DNA of 64,000 nt from Pseudonocardia petroleophila (GTDB taxonomy: Bacteria; Actinomycetota; Actinomycetes; Mycobacteriales; Pseudonocardiaceae), in assembly GCF_014235185.1 (NCBI RefSeq), contig NZ_CP060131.1, positions 1,619,501-1,683,500 on the forward strand, in the 5' to 3' direction. Each line of letters begins with the position of its first letter. Position 1 is the first letter of the stretch. This document shows positions 8,862 through 16,987 of the stretch, one piece after another. Below the pieces are notes generated by a model. The model did not search any database. It worked only from the letters and a program-made list of their open reading frames with translations, and had not been told where the DNA came from. Both the position numbers and the translations under genes were made by a program.

Positions 8862-8983
8862 ACGCTAGGGAGCCCGGTCCGGCCCGCGCTATCCGCAGAT
8901 CGCAGGCCTGTGTCCACCCCGCCGCGCAACGGATACAACGGCGCGGCGCACGGATAGTCCGCACGCCCGGCGGCTCGTAGCGT
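8862..8983. promoter_or_regulatory. Divergent flavin-reductase/ribBA promoters with AraC-type repeats
   Basis: Plus strand: CGGATAC at 8930 and CGGATAG at 8951, 21 bp apart, with -10 TAGCGT at 8978-8983, 22 bp after the second half-site, serving ribBA. Minus strand: CGGATAG (8895-8889) and a weaker TGGACAC (8916-8910), also 21 bp apart, with -10 TAGCGT (8867-8862) serving the flavin reductase. The repeat pattern matches the promoter at 6183-6236, so joint control by the AraC-type protein is inferred. Confidence 0.6.
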
Positions 8984-9013
8984 CCGGGCTCACCCCACCC
9001 ACGAGGAGTCCCG

Positions 9014-10249
9014 ATGTCGGACGAACCGGTCGCCCTGCCCCCGACGCGCGCCGTCCAGCACGCCGTGGCGGCGCTCGCCGCGGGCGGCATGGTCGTCGTC
9101 GTCGACGACGCGGACCGGGAGGACGAGGGCGACCTCGTCGTGGCCGCCGCGACCGTCACGCCCGAGCAGGTCGCGTTCGTCGTCCGGCACACCACCGGCA
9201 TCCTCTGCGCCCCGATGACGGCCGAACGCGCGGAGCTGCTGCGGCTGCCGCAGATGGTCGCCGACAACGCCGACGCCCACGGCACCGCCTTCACCGTCAC
9301 CGTCGACCACGTCGACGCGGGCACCGGGGTCTCCGCCGCCGACCGGGCCCGGACGCTGCGCGCCCTCGCCGACCCCGCGACCGCGCACCACGACCTGCGC
9401 CGGCCCGGTCACGTCTTCCCGCTGCGCGCCCGCGACGGCGGCGTCCTCGTCCGGGCCGGGCACACCGAGGCCGCCGTGGACCTCCTGCGGCTGGCCGGGC
9501 AGGAGCCGGTCGCCGTCATCGGGGAGATCGTCGCGCCGGACGGGTCGATGTCCCGCGGCGCGCCGCTCCGCGCGTTCGCCGCCGAGCACGGCCTCCCGGT
9601 GCTCGCCATCGCCGACCTCGTCCGGTACCGGCGCGCGACCGAGCGGCTGGTCGAGCACGTCGCCACCTCCTCGATGCCGACGGTGTTCGGCGACTTCCGC
9701 GCCGTCGCCTACCGCTCCACCCTCGACGGCACCGAGCACCTCGCGCTGGTGCTCGGCGACCTCGCCGAGGCCGGGAACTCCGACCGCGGGGCGCTGGTCC
9801 GGGTGCACAGCGAGTGCCTCACCGGCGACATACTCGGGTCGCTGCGCTGCGACTGCGGCGCCCAGCTCGAGCAGGCCCTGCGGGCGATCGCCGACGAGGG
9901 CTGCGGTGCCGTGGTCTACCTGCGCGGCCACGAGGGCCGCGGCATCGGCCTGGCGCACAAGATCCGGGCGTACGCGCTGCAGGAGCAGGGGCTCGACACC
10001 GTCGACGCCAACACCGCCCAGGGCCTGCCCGTCGACTCCCGCAGCTACGGGACGGGCGCCCGGATCCTCGCCGACCTCGGCGTCCGCCGGCTGCGCCTGA
10101 TCACCAACAACCCGGCCAAGTACGGCGGCCTCGACGGCCACGGGCTCCAGGTCGTCGGCCGGGTGGCGCTGCCGTCGGCGGAGAACCCGCACAACGTGCG
10201 GTACCTGCGCACCAAGCAGGACCGGATGGGGCACCGGATCAGCGGCTGA
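9014..10249 (+). CDS. ribBA: Bifunctional DHBP synthase / GTP cyclohydrolase II
   Basis: Makes both precursors of riboflavin: 3,4-dihydroxy-2-butanone 4-phosphate from ribulose 5-phosphate and the pyrimidine from GTP. It has 411 residues. RibB domain (about 10-210): DDADREDEGD, FVVRHTTGI, GHTEAAVDLLRLAG. RibA domain (about 215-400): zinc cysteines in SECLTGDILGSLRCDCG, catalytic GHEGRGIGL, then RSYGTGARIL and NNPAKYGG. The leader from the TAGCGT -10 is about 25 bases, too short for an FMN riboswitch. Its position beside a flavin reductase and the proposed AraC sites suggests a catabolic, inducible copy rather than the housekeeping rib operon. Confidence 0.94.
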   Translation: MSDEPVALPPTRAVQHAVAALAAGGMVVVVDDADREDEGDLVVAAATVTPEQVAFVVRHTTGILCAPMTAERAELLRLPQMVADNADAHGTAFTVTVDHVDAGTGVSAADRARTLRALADPATAHHDLRRPGHVFPLRARDGGVLVRAGHTEAAVDLLRLAGQEPVAVIGEIVAPDGSMSRGAPLRAFAAEHGLPVLAIADLVRYRRATERLVEHVATSSMPTVFGDFRAVAYRSTLDGTEHLALVLGDLAEAGNSDRGALVRVHSECLTGDILGSLRCDCGAQLEQALRAIADEGCGAVVYLRGHEGRGIGLAHKIRAYALQEQGLDTVDANTAQGLPVDSRSYGTGARILADLGVRRLRLITNNPAKYGGLDGHGLQVVGRVALPSAENPHNVRYLRTKQDRMGHRISG

Positions 10250-10267
10250 CCCGGCGCCCCGGACGGG

Positions 10268-11701
10268 TCAGCCGGCCACCACCGCGGGCCGGTGCGCGGC
10301 CCACGGCAGCGCCCGCTCCAGGTCGCCGGCCAGCGCGAGCAGCGTCGACTCCGCCGCGTACGGCGCCATCAGCTGCACCCCGATCGGCCAGCCCTCCACG
10401 GACCGGCCGAGCGGCAGCGAGACCGCCGGGTTGCCGGTCACGTTGGCCAGCGCGGTGAACCCCGCGCTCGCGAAGATGCGGTCGTACCAGCCCCGCGCGC
10501 CGAGGGACGCGTCGTCGGCGTCGAGGTGGCCGAGCACGGTGTTCGGCGCGTTCGTGGTCGGGGTGAGCAGCAGGTCGTGGGTCCGGTGGAACGCCGCGAC
10601 GGTGCGGGTGGCGGCGTTGAACACGCGGTCGGCGGCGTAGAGGTCACCGGCCGTCAGCGTGCGGCCGTGCTCGACACAGGCCAGGGACGTCGCCTCCAGG
10701 TGCTCGGGGCCGGGCACGACGCCCAGCAGCGCCGCCAGCCCGTCGACGGCGTCGGCGAGGAAGCTGGTCCAGGCGACCAGGTTGGCGTCGTCGAACGTCG
10801 CGGGGTCGACGCCGGGCGAGGCCTCCTCCACGGTGTGGCCCATCCCCTCCAGCACCCGCGCGACGGCCTCGACCGCGGCGACGCACTGCGGGTCGGTGAC
10901 GCCGGTGCCGGACAGCGGGGTCGTGCACAGCGCGATCCGCAGCGGACGGCTGCCCGCCGCCACCTCGTCGACGAACGGCCGGGCGGGGTCGGGGAGCAGG
11001 TAGCGGTCACCCGGCTCCGCCCCGTGGACCGCGTCGAGCAGCCCGGCGCAGTCGCGCACGGTGCGGGTCAACGCGAACTCGACGCCCAGGCCCAGCAGCG
11101 GGTCGGCGTAGTCGGGACCGGGCGAGGTGCGGCCGCGGCTGGGCTTGAGCCCGACCAGCCCGCACGCCGCGGCGGGGATCCGGATCGAGCCGCCGCCGTC
11201 GTTGGCGTGCGCGACCGGCACGCCGCGCGCCGCGACCAGCGCGCCCGAGCCCCCGCTGGACCCGCCCGGGCTGCGGCTGACGTCCCACGGGTTGTGCACG
11301 GCGCCGGTCGCCACCGACTCGGTGCTCGCGTTGAACCCGAGCTCGGGCGTCGCGGTGACCGCGGCGGTGGCGAGCCCGGCCCGCCGGAACCGGGCCATCA
11401 GGTGCGTGTCGGACGGCATCGGCACGCCGTCGCCCAGCAGCCGCGTCCCGGCCCGCTGCACGACCCCCTCGGCGTGCAGGATCAGGTCCTTGATCGCGAA
11501 CGGGACGCCACCGAACGGCCCGTCGGCGTCGTGCGCGAGTGGCTCGGCGAACCGCGGCTGGACCAGCGCGTTCAACGCCGGCGCCACCGCGTCGATGGCG
11601 GCGGCCGCCGCGTCCTGCACCTCCGCGGCCGTGACCTCGCCGGAGCGGATCAGCGCGGCCAGCTCCGTCGCGTCCCGGTCTGCGTACTCGTCGACGCGCA
11701 T
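10268..11701 (-). CDS. Amidase-signature family amidase
   Basis: Amide hydrolase of 477 residues. The Ser-cisSer-Lys triad is visible: Lys in FAIKDLILH, the serine loop SPGGSSGGSGALVAARG and the nucleophile Ser in DGGGSIRIPAAACGLVGLKPSRGR. The ATG at 11701 has a GAGGAGG site and a -10 TAGCGT (11735-11730) giving a leader of about 22 bases. It converges with ribBA and is divergent from a LuxR-type regulator whose candidate 24-bp operator overlaps this promoter's -35 region. It may hydrolyse an amide entering the neighbouring pathway; no substrate can be read. Confidence 0.9.
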   Translation of the reverse strand: MRVDEYADRDATELAALIRSGEVTAAEVQDAAAAAIDAVAPALNALVQPRFAEPLAHDADGPFGGVPFAIKDLILHAEGVVQRAGTRLLGDGVPMPSDTHLMARFRRAGLATAAVTATPELGFNASTESVATGAVHNPWDVSRSPGGSSGGSGALVAARGVPVAHANDGGGSIRIPAAACGLVGLKPSRGRTSPGPDYADPLLGLGVEFALTRTVRDCAGLLDAVHGAEPGDRYLLPDPARPFVDEVAAGSRPLRIALCTTPLSGTGVTDPQCVAAVEAVARVLEGMGHTVEEASPGVDPATFDDANLVAWTSFLADAVDGLAALLGVVPGPEHLEATSLACVEHGRTLTAGDLYAADRVFNAATRTVAAFHRTHDLLLTPTTNAPNTVLGHLDADDASLGARGWYDRIFASAGFTALANVTGNPAVSLPLGRSVEGWPIGVQLMAPYAAESTLLALAGDLERALPWAAHRPAVVAG

Positions 11702-11753
11702 CGCGTCCTCCTCTGGGTGGGGTGCGCGGACGCTACGGCCGCGCACCGGTCCC

Positions 11754-11777
11754 GTCATCGGTCGACCGACCGATGAC
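11754..11777. promoter_or_regulatory. Perfect 24-bp palindrome between amidase and LuxR-type gene
   Basis: Arms GTCATCGGTC (11754-11763) and GACCGATGAC (11768-11777) surround a 4-bp spacer. The dyad starts 19 bp upstream of the amidase -10 and ends 27 bp before the LuxR-gene -10 at 11804-11809, so a bound protein could control both. The adjacent LuxR-type product is the obvious candidate. Confidence 0.65.
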
Positions 11778-11816
11778 CCTGGTCAGCGGCTCGTGCCGGT
11801 GCGTAGCGTGGCGCCG

Positions 11817-12782
11817 GTGAGCCCGCCGACCGCGGCCAGGGAGCTGCGGACCTTCCTGCGCCACGCCGGCGCCCGCACGCCGGGGGCCGCGGCGGCCGCC
11901 CTCGAGGCGCTGCACGCCGTCGTCCCCGCCGACTGCGCCGCACTGTCGCGGTGGGACCCGGTCGCGCGCCGGCACGTCACGCTCGCCGCCACCTACCCCG
12001 CCGCGGCGGTGGCCGTGATCGACGACCGGATGCACGCCGACCCGCTGTTCGCCGACGTCCGGCGCACCCGGGTACCGGTCCGGGTGCGGGACCTGCCCCG
12101 GCGGCAGCGGCGCGGCGAGCTGTTCGAGACGCTGATCGACCCCCTCGGCTTCCGCGACGGCCTCACCCTCTGCCTCTTCGCCGCCGACGGCCGCTACGTC
12201 GGCGTGCTCAACGCCAGCACGCTCGACCCCCGCCACCCCGACGACGACGTCGTCGCGATCCTCGACCTCCTCGCCGCGGACCTGGGCGCGGCCCTCGACC
12301 CGCTGCCGTCGGCGGTCGCCCGCACGAGCGCGCTCGCGTCCGGGGACGCGGAGGGGCTGCTGGTGCCCGCGTCGGGGCCGGTCACCGCGCTCTCGCCGGG
12401 CGCCCGGCCCGATCTCGTCGCGCCCGGGTCCCCGCTGCTCCGCCTCGTGGCCGCGGTGCTCGCCGGCGACCCGGCCCCCACGGGGACGCTGCACGTGCTG
12501 GTGGACGGGCGGGTGCAGGCGGTCGACCTGCAGGGCGGCCCGTCGGGGGTGGTCGTCCTGCACCGCGAGGTGGACGCGCCCCGCGGCCTGACGCCGCGCG
12601 AGCTCCAGGTCCTCGACGCCCTGTCCCGCGGCCGCACCAACGCCGAGATCGCGCGGGCGCTCGGCGTCGCGCCCCGCACCGTGGCGACGCACGTCGAGCA
12701 CGTGCTGGCCCGGACCGGCTGCCCCAACCGCGTCGCGGCGGCCCGGCTGGCGACCCGGTGGGGCCTGCTCACCCGGCCTTGA
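11817..12782 (+). CDS. LuxR-family transcriptional regulator
   Basis: DNA-binding regulator of 321 residues. The N-terminal ~180 residues are a sensor-like region (PADCAALSRWDPVARRHVTLAATYP, then FRDGLTLCLFAADGRYVGVLN) resembling a GAF or autoinducer-type fold. The C-terminal helix-turn-helix is LTPRELQVLDALSRGRTNAEIARALGVAPRTVATHVEHVLARTG. The GTG at 11817 lies 7 bases after the -10 TAGCGT (11804-11809), so the mRNA is probably leaderless. It is divergent from the amidase and its 3' end overlaps the convergent TetR gene by 14 bp. A similar regulator lies at 16988-17830. Effector unknown. Confidence 0.86.
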   Translation: MSPPTAARELRTFLRHAGARTPGAAAAALEALHAVVPADCAALSRWDPVARRHVTLAATYPAAAVAVIDDRMHADPLFADVRRTRVPVRVRDLPRRQRRGELFETLIDPLGFRDGLTLCLFAADGRYVGVLNASTLDPRHPDDDVVAILDLLAADLGAALDPLPSAVARTSALASGDAEGLLVPASGPVTALSPGARPDLVAPGSPLLRLVAAVLAGDPAPTGTLHVLVDGRVQAVDLQGGPSGVVVLHREVDAPRGLTPRELQVLDALSRGRTNAEIARALGVAPRTVATHVEHVLARTGCPNRVAAARLATRWGLLTRP

Positions 12783-13353
12783 CGATCCCCATCGCGAACT
12801 CGGTGTACTGCCACGCGACCTCGTTCTCGGTGGGGCCGGCGTCCTCGCGGAACCACACCGCGACGCCCATCCCCAGGTCGAGGATCGCGTAGGAGGCGAG
12901 CTGCGCCGACGCGACGCGGAAGACCCCGGCCGCGACGCCGTCCTCGACGAGCCGCCGGAAGCACTGCTCGTACTCGGCCCGGCGGGCGAGCACCGCGGCC
13001 CGGTGCGGCTCGACGAGCCCGCGCAGCTCCCGGTTGCCGACGAACGCCTCGCGCCGGTGACGGGCGTGGAAGCGCACGTGCGCGTCGGTGGCGCGGCGCA
13101 GCCGCTCCACCGGGTCGTCGGTGCCGGTCACGGCGACGCGGTGGGCCGCCAGCAGGTCGTCCATCGTCGCCGTCATCAGGCTCGCCAGCAGCTCCTGCTT
13201 GGACGCGACGTGCTTGTAGAGGCTCGGTCCCCGGATGCCGACGGCCGCGCCGATGTCGGCCATCGTGGTGGCCTCGTAGCCGAGGCGGGTGAACAGGTCG
13301 AGCGCGGCGGCCCGGATCTCGGCGGCGCGCACCGTCCTCGCTGTCTCGGTCAC
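12769..13353 (-). CDS. TetR/AcrR-family repressor
   Basis: Repressor of 194 residues with an N-terminal TetR helix-turn-helix (about 10-55: IRAAALDLFTRLGYEATTMADIGAAVGIRGPSLYKHVASKQELL) and a ligand-binding C-terminal domain. The start is GTG at 13353. It is divergent from the acyl-CoA dehydrogenase gene at 13464, and a perfect dyad lies just before that gene at 13433-13452. This arrangement fits a repressor of fatty-acyl or CoA-ester catabolism that responds to an acyl-CoA. Confidence 0.9.
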   Translation of the reverse strand: MTETARTVRAAEIRAAALDLFTRLGYEATTMADIGAAVGIRGPSLYKHVASKQELLASLMTATMDDLLAAHRVAVTGTDDPVERLRRATDAHVRFHARHRREAFVGNRELRGLVEPHRAAVLARRAEYEQCFRRLVEDGVAAGVFRVASAQLASYAILDLGMGVAVWFREDAGPTENEVAWQYTEFAMGIVKAG

Positions 13354-13432
13354 CGTGCGAATCTACGCTAGCTCCGGGTGTGACGGAGACGGCACAACCT
13401 TGCTCCTACCGCCGATCAGTGGTCCGATCGAA

Positions 13433-13452
13433 CGGCTAACACTCATTAGCCG
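13433..13452. promoter_or_regulatory. Candidate TetR operator
   Basis: Inverted repeat CGGCTAA-N6-TTAGCCG ends 11 bp before the acyl-CoA dehydrogenase ATG. Its size and position match TetR-family operators, and the TetR gene is divergent and adjacent. Confidence 0.65.
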
Positions 13453-13463
13453 AAGGGATCCCC

Positions 13464-14669
13464 ATGCCGATCGATCTCGCTCCCGACCCCGCGGTGGCCG
13501 ATCTCGCCGCCCGCACGGCCGCGTTCGTCCGGGAGGCCGTGGTCCCCGTCGAGGTCGCCCACGACGGCGTCGTGCCGTCCGAGGCCGTGCGCGCCGAGCT
13601 GCAGGCGGGTGCCCGGGAAGCGGGGGTCTTCGCCCCGCACGTCTCCGCCGAGTTCGGCGGCCACGGCCTCGACATGGTCGGCCGCGCCGCGGTCTTCGAG
13701 GAGGCCGGCTACTCGCTGCTCGGCCCGCTCGCCCTCAACATCGCCGCCCCGGACGAGGGCAACATGCACCTGCTGGAGGCGGTCGCCACCGCCGACCAGA
13801 AGCAGCGCTACCTCGCCCCGCTCGCCGCGGGCGACGTCCGGTCCTGCTTCGCGATGACCGAACCCGCCCCGGGGGCCGGCTCCGACCCGGACGCGCTGAC
13901 CACCCGGGCGGTGCGGGTCGCCGGCGGGTGGCGGATCGACGGGCGCAAGTGGTTCATCACCGGCGCCGACGGGGCCGGGTTCGCGATCTGCATGGCGCGC
14001 ACCGCGGGCGAGCCGGGTGAGCGCGGCGGCGCCACGATGTTCCTCGTCGACGCCGACAACCCCGGCATGCACGTCGGCCGGCACATCCCGACGCTCGACG
14101 AGAGCCTCTACGGCGGCCACCTCGAGATGGAGTTCGCGGACTGCGTCGTGCCCGACGAGGCCGTGCTGGGCGAGGTCGACCTCGGCTACCGCTACGCCCA
14201 GGTGCGGCTGGGCCCGGCCCGGATGACGCACTGCATGCGCTGGCTGGGCATCGCCCGCCGCGCGCAGGACATCGCCGTCGCCCGCGCGGCCGGGCGCCGG
14301 GTGTTCGGGTCGCGGCTGGCCGACCTCGGCATGGCGCAGCAGATGATCGCCGACAACGAGATCGACATCGCCGCCGCGCGCGGGCTGATCCTGCAGGCCT
14401 GCTGGGAGCTGGACCAGGGGCGGTCGGGGTCGCAGTCGGTGTCGATCGCCAAGACGTTCACGGCGGAGGCGGTGTGGCGGGTCGTCGACAGGTCCCTGCA
14501 GCTGTGCGGGTCGCTCGGTGTCTCCGGCGACATCCTGCTCGGCCGGTTCCTGCGCGAGGTCCGCCCGTTCCGGATCTACGACGGGCCGTCGGAGACCCAT
14601 CGCTGGTCGATCGCCCGGCGGGTGGTGGGCCGCCACACCGCCCCCGCCCCCGCCCCGGTGCCGGCGTGA
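13464..14669 (+). CDS. Acyl-CoA dehydrogenase
   Basis: FAD-dependent acyl-CoA dehydrogenase of 401 residues. Family motifs: FAMTEPAPGAGSDP (FAD and substrate loop), IDGRKWFITGADGAGFAICMARTAG, FLVDADNPGMHV, and the C-terminal QLCGSLGVSGDILLGRFLREVRPFRIYDGPSETHRWSIARR. The catalytic-base position is in the IYDGPSETHR segment, as in the ACAD10/11-like group. GAAGGGA precedes the ATG. Its stop overlaps the GTG of the following phosphotransferase gene, so the two are co-translated. This pairing is characteristic of ACAD11-type systems that handle 4-hydroxy fatty acyl-CoAs. Confidence 0.93.
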   Translation: MPIDLAPDPAVADLAARTAAFVREAVVPVEVAHDGVVPSEAVRAELQAGAREAGVFAPHVSAEFGGHGLDMVGRAAVFEEAGYSLLGPLALNIAAPDEGNMHLLEAVATADQKQRYLAPLAAGDVRSCFAMTEPAPGAGSDPDALTTRAVRVAGGWRIDGRKWFITGADGAGFAICMARTAGEPGERGGATMFLVDADNPGMHVGRHIPTLDESLYGGHLEMEFADCVVPDEAVLGEVDLGYRYAQVRLGPARMTHCMRWLGIARRAQDIAVARAAGRRVFGSRLADLGMAQQMIADNEIDIAAARGLILQACWELDQGRSGSQSVSIAKTFTAEAVWRVVDRSLQLCGSLGVSGDILLGRFLREVRPFRIYDGPSETHRWSIARRVVGRHTAPAPAPVPA

Positions 14670-15709
14670 GCGCGGCGACCGTCGAGGGCCTCGACCTGCC
14701 CGCCCTCGACCGCTTCCTGGCCGAGCACGTCCCCGGCTACGCGGGTGGCCTGCGCGCCGAGCTGATGACCGGGGGCCGGTCCAACCTGACCTACCGGCTC
14801 ACCGACGGCGTCAGCACCTGGGTCCTGCGGCGGCCCCCGCTCGGCACCCTCACCCCGTCGGCGCACGACATGGCGCGCGAGTACCGCGTCGTCGCCGCGC
14901 TCGGCGCCAGCGACGTCCCGGTCGCCCCCGCGGTCGCCCTCGCCGACGAGTCCGTGATCGGGGTGCCGTTCGCCGTCGTCGGGTTCGTCGCGGGGTCGGT
15001 GATCGCCGACGAGTCCGAGCTCGCCGCGCTGGCCGACGCCGACGTGCACCGCTGCGCCCTCGGGCTCGTCGACACGCTCGCCGCCCTGCACGCGGTCGAT
15101 CCCGCGTCCGTCGGGCTCGCCGACTTCGGGCGGGCCGAGGGCTTCCTGCGCCGCCAGGTCCGGCGCTGGTACGGGCAGTGGGAACGCGTCCGCACCCGGG
15201 AGGTGCCCGACGTGGAGACCCTGCACGCCCGCCTCGACGCCGCCTGCCCGGACGAGAGCGGCACCGCGATCGTCCACGGCGACTTCCGCATCGACAACAC
15301 CATCCTCGACCCCGACGACCCCGCCCGGATCCGGGCGGTCGTCGACTGGGAGATGTCGACCCTGGGGGACCCGCTCGCCGACCTCGGGGTCCACCTGGCC
15401 TACCGCGACCCGGCCTTCGCCCCGATCCTCGGCGGCGCGGCCGCGTCCACCAGCGACCGGATGCCCCCGGTCGCCGACCTCGCCGAGCGCTACGCGCGAG
15501 CCTCCGGGCGCGACCTCACCGACCTCGGCTTCCACCTGGCCCTGGCCTACTTCAAGATCGCGGTCATCGCCGAGGGGATCCACCAGCGCCACGAGCGCGG
15601 GGACACCCGCGGCGACGGCTTCGCCACCGTCGGAGAGGCGACGGCCCCGCTCGCCGCCGCCGGCCTGCGCGCCCTGGGAGACCCCCACCCCTCGAAAGGA
15701 CAGCCGTGA
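14666..15709 (+). CDS. APH-fold phosphotransferase (ACAD10/11-associated type)
   Basis: Kinase-like protein of 347 residues with an aminoglycoside-phosphotransferase fold: nucleotide loop GGRSNLTYRL, VLRRPPLGTLTPSAHDMAREYRV, catalytic H204-G205-D206 in IVHGDFRIDN and the metal-binding VVDWEMSTLGDPLADLG. Relatives are fused or adjacent to acyl-CoA dehydrogenases and phosphorylate the hydroxyl of 4-hydroxyacyl-CoA before elimination. Translational coupling (GTGA overlap) to such a dehydrogenase supports that role over antibiotic resistance. The SDR gene overlaps its 3' end by 4 bp. Confidence 0.88.
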   Translation: MSAATVEGLDLPALDRFLAEHVPGYAGGLRAELMTGGRSNLTYRLTDGVSTWVLRRPPLGTLTPSAHDMAREYRVVAALGASDVPVAPAVALADESVIGVPFAVVGFVAGSVIADESELAALADADVHRCALGLVDTLAALHAVDPASVGLADFGRAEGFLRRQVRRWYGQWERVRTREVPDVETLHARLDAACPDESGTAIVHGDFRIDNTILDPDDPARIRAVVDWEMSTLGDPLADLGVHLAYRDPAFAPILGGAAASTSDRMPPVADLAERYARASGRDLTDLGFHLALAYFKIAVIAEGIHQRHERGDTRGDGFATVGEATAPLAAAGLRALGDPHPSKGQP

Positions 15710-16392
15710 CCAACCCCGTCCTCGACCGGTTCCGCCTCGACGGCCGCGTCGCCGTCGTCACCGGGGCCAGCTCCGGCCTCGGGGCCGGCTTCGCGGTCGC
15801 GCTGGCCCACGCCGGCGCCGACCTCGTGCTCGCCGCGCGCCGCGCCGACCAGCTCGCCGCCACCGCGGCGGCGGTCGAGGCGGTCGGCCGGGTCGACGTC
15901 CTGGTCAACAACGCGGGTCTCGGCACGGCGGTCCCGGCGCTCAAGGAGACGCCCGAGCAGTTCCGGCGCGTCGTCGCCGTCAACCTCGAGGGCGCGTACT
16001 GGATGGCGCAGGCCTGCGCCCGCGTGATGGAGCCCGGGTCCAGCATCGTCAACATCTCCAGCACGCTCGGGCTCGTCGCCTCCTACGCCCCGCAGGCCGC
16101 CTACGCCGCGACCAAGGCCGGGCTGATCGGGCTCACCCGCGACCTGTCCCAGCAGTGGGCCGGGCGCCGCGGGATCCGGGTCAACGCGATCGCCCCCGGC
16201 TACTTCGCCAGCGAGATGACCGCGGAGATCCCGGCCGAGCAGCTCTCGGCGTTCGTCGCGAGCCGCAGCCCCCTGGGCCGTCTCGGCGAGCAGCAGGAGC
16301 TCGACTCGGCGGTGGTCTTCCTGGCCGCGCCGGCCTCGAGCTACGTCACCGGGAGCACCCTCGCCGTCGACGCCGGGATGTCGGGGCACTGA
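15706..16392 (+). CDS. Short-chain dehydrogenase/reductase with an internal in-frame deletion
   Basis: SDR-fold oxidoreductase of 228 residues, while classical members have about 250-260. Visible: VAVVTGASSGLGAGFAVAL (cofactor Gly motif), VDVLVNNAGLG, IVNISSTLG with the catalytic Ser, and YAATK with Tyr and Lys, then APGYFASEM. Between QLAATAAAVEA and VGRVDVLVNNAG about 25-30 residues are missing, including the acidic residue that normally contacts the adenine ring. The protein may therefore be impaired. The GTG at 15706 follows GAAAGGA. It is the third gene of the operon with acyl-CoA dehydrogenase and phosphotransferase. Confidence 0.85.
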   Translation: MTNPVLDRFRLDGRVAVVTGASSGLGAGFAVALAHAGADLVLAARRADQLAATAAAVEAVGRVDVLVNNAGLGTAVPALKETPEQFRRVVAVNLEGAYWMAQACARVMEPGSSIVNISSTLGLVASYAPQAAYAATKAGLIGLTRDLSQQWAGRRGIRVNAIAPGYFASEMTAEIPAEQLSAFVASRSPLGRLGEQQELDSAVVFLAAPASSYVTGSTLAVDAGMSGH

Positions 16393-16471
16393 GCAGAACA
16401 CCCCCTTTGGTGCACTGACCCGGGCCGTTCGGGCCGACCTACCGTGAGGTCTCCCGGACGAAGGAGTTCAG

Positions 16472-16948
16472 ATGACCGGCACGCTCCCGGACCTCACCAC
16501 CGAACCGTCGCACTTCGCGGCGGACTCCCGGCACTGGCACCCGTTCACCCCGTACAGCGACGAGGTGCACCTGAAGGTCTTCACCGCCGACGTGGCGCGG
16601 AACGAGACCGCGGTGATGCTGCGGGCCGAGGCGGGAGCGCAGCTCGGCGTGCACGACCACTTCGGCCGCGTGCTGGCCTACACCCTGCGGGGGCGGTGGA
16701 GCTACGCCGAGCACGACTGGGTGTCGGGCCCCGGGGACTTCGTGTACGAGGTCGCCAACAGCCAGCACACCCTCGTCGCCGACCCGGCCGAGGACATCGA
16801 GATGTTCATCTACGTCGAGGGCCCCATCCACTTCCTCGGGGCGGACGGGGAGATCGTCGGCATCGAGACCGCCCGGACCTTCGCCGATCGCTACCTCCGG
16901 TTCTGCCTCGACAACGGGTACCCTGCACCCGAGCTGAACCCCTACTGA
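16472..16948 (+). CDS. Cupin protein, 2,4'-dihydroxyacetophenone dioxygenase-like
   Basis: Small cupin of 158 residues. The metal-binding cupin motif is visible as GAQLGVHDHFGRVLAYTLRGRWSYAEHDW followed by GDFVYEVANSQHTLVA, giving two to three His ligands and a Glu. Its overall shape resembles ChrR/DAD-type cupins, some of which are Fe(II) dioxygenases that cleave aryl ketones; that function is only a possibility here. The upstream -10 is TACCGT at 16441-16446 and an AAGGAG site precedes the ATG. The following LuxR-type gene on the same strand may control it. Confidence 0.75.
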   Translation: MTGTLPDLTTEPSHFAADSRHWHPFTPYSDEVHLKVFTADVARNETAVMLRAEAGAQLGVHDHFGRVLAYTLRGRWSYAEHDWVSGPGDFVYEVANSQHTLVADPAEDIEMFIYVEGPIHFLGADGEIVGIETARTFADRYLRFCLDNGYPAPELNPY

Positions 16949-16987
16949 GCAGCAGGTTCGCGGAGCGCAGCACGTGCTGGAGGTGCG

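Noticed and set aside
8984..9013. FMN riboswitch before ribBA
   Set aside because: The predicted leader is only about 25 bases; there is no room for an RFN element, and none was seen before the gene at 59921 either.
14666..15709. Aminoglycoside resistance phosphotransferase
   Set aside because: It is translationally coupled to an acyl-CoA dehydrogenase, the context of ACAD10/11-type hydroxyacyl-CoA kinases.
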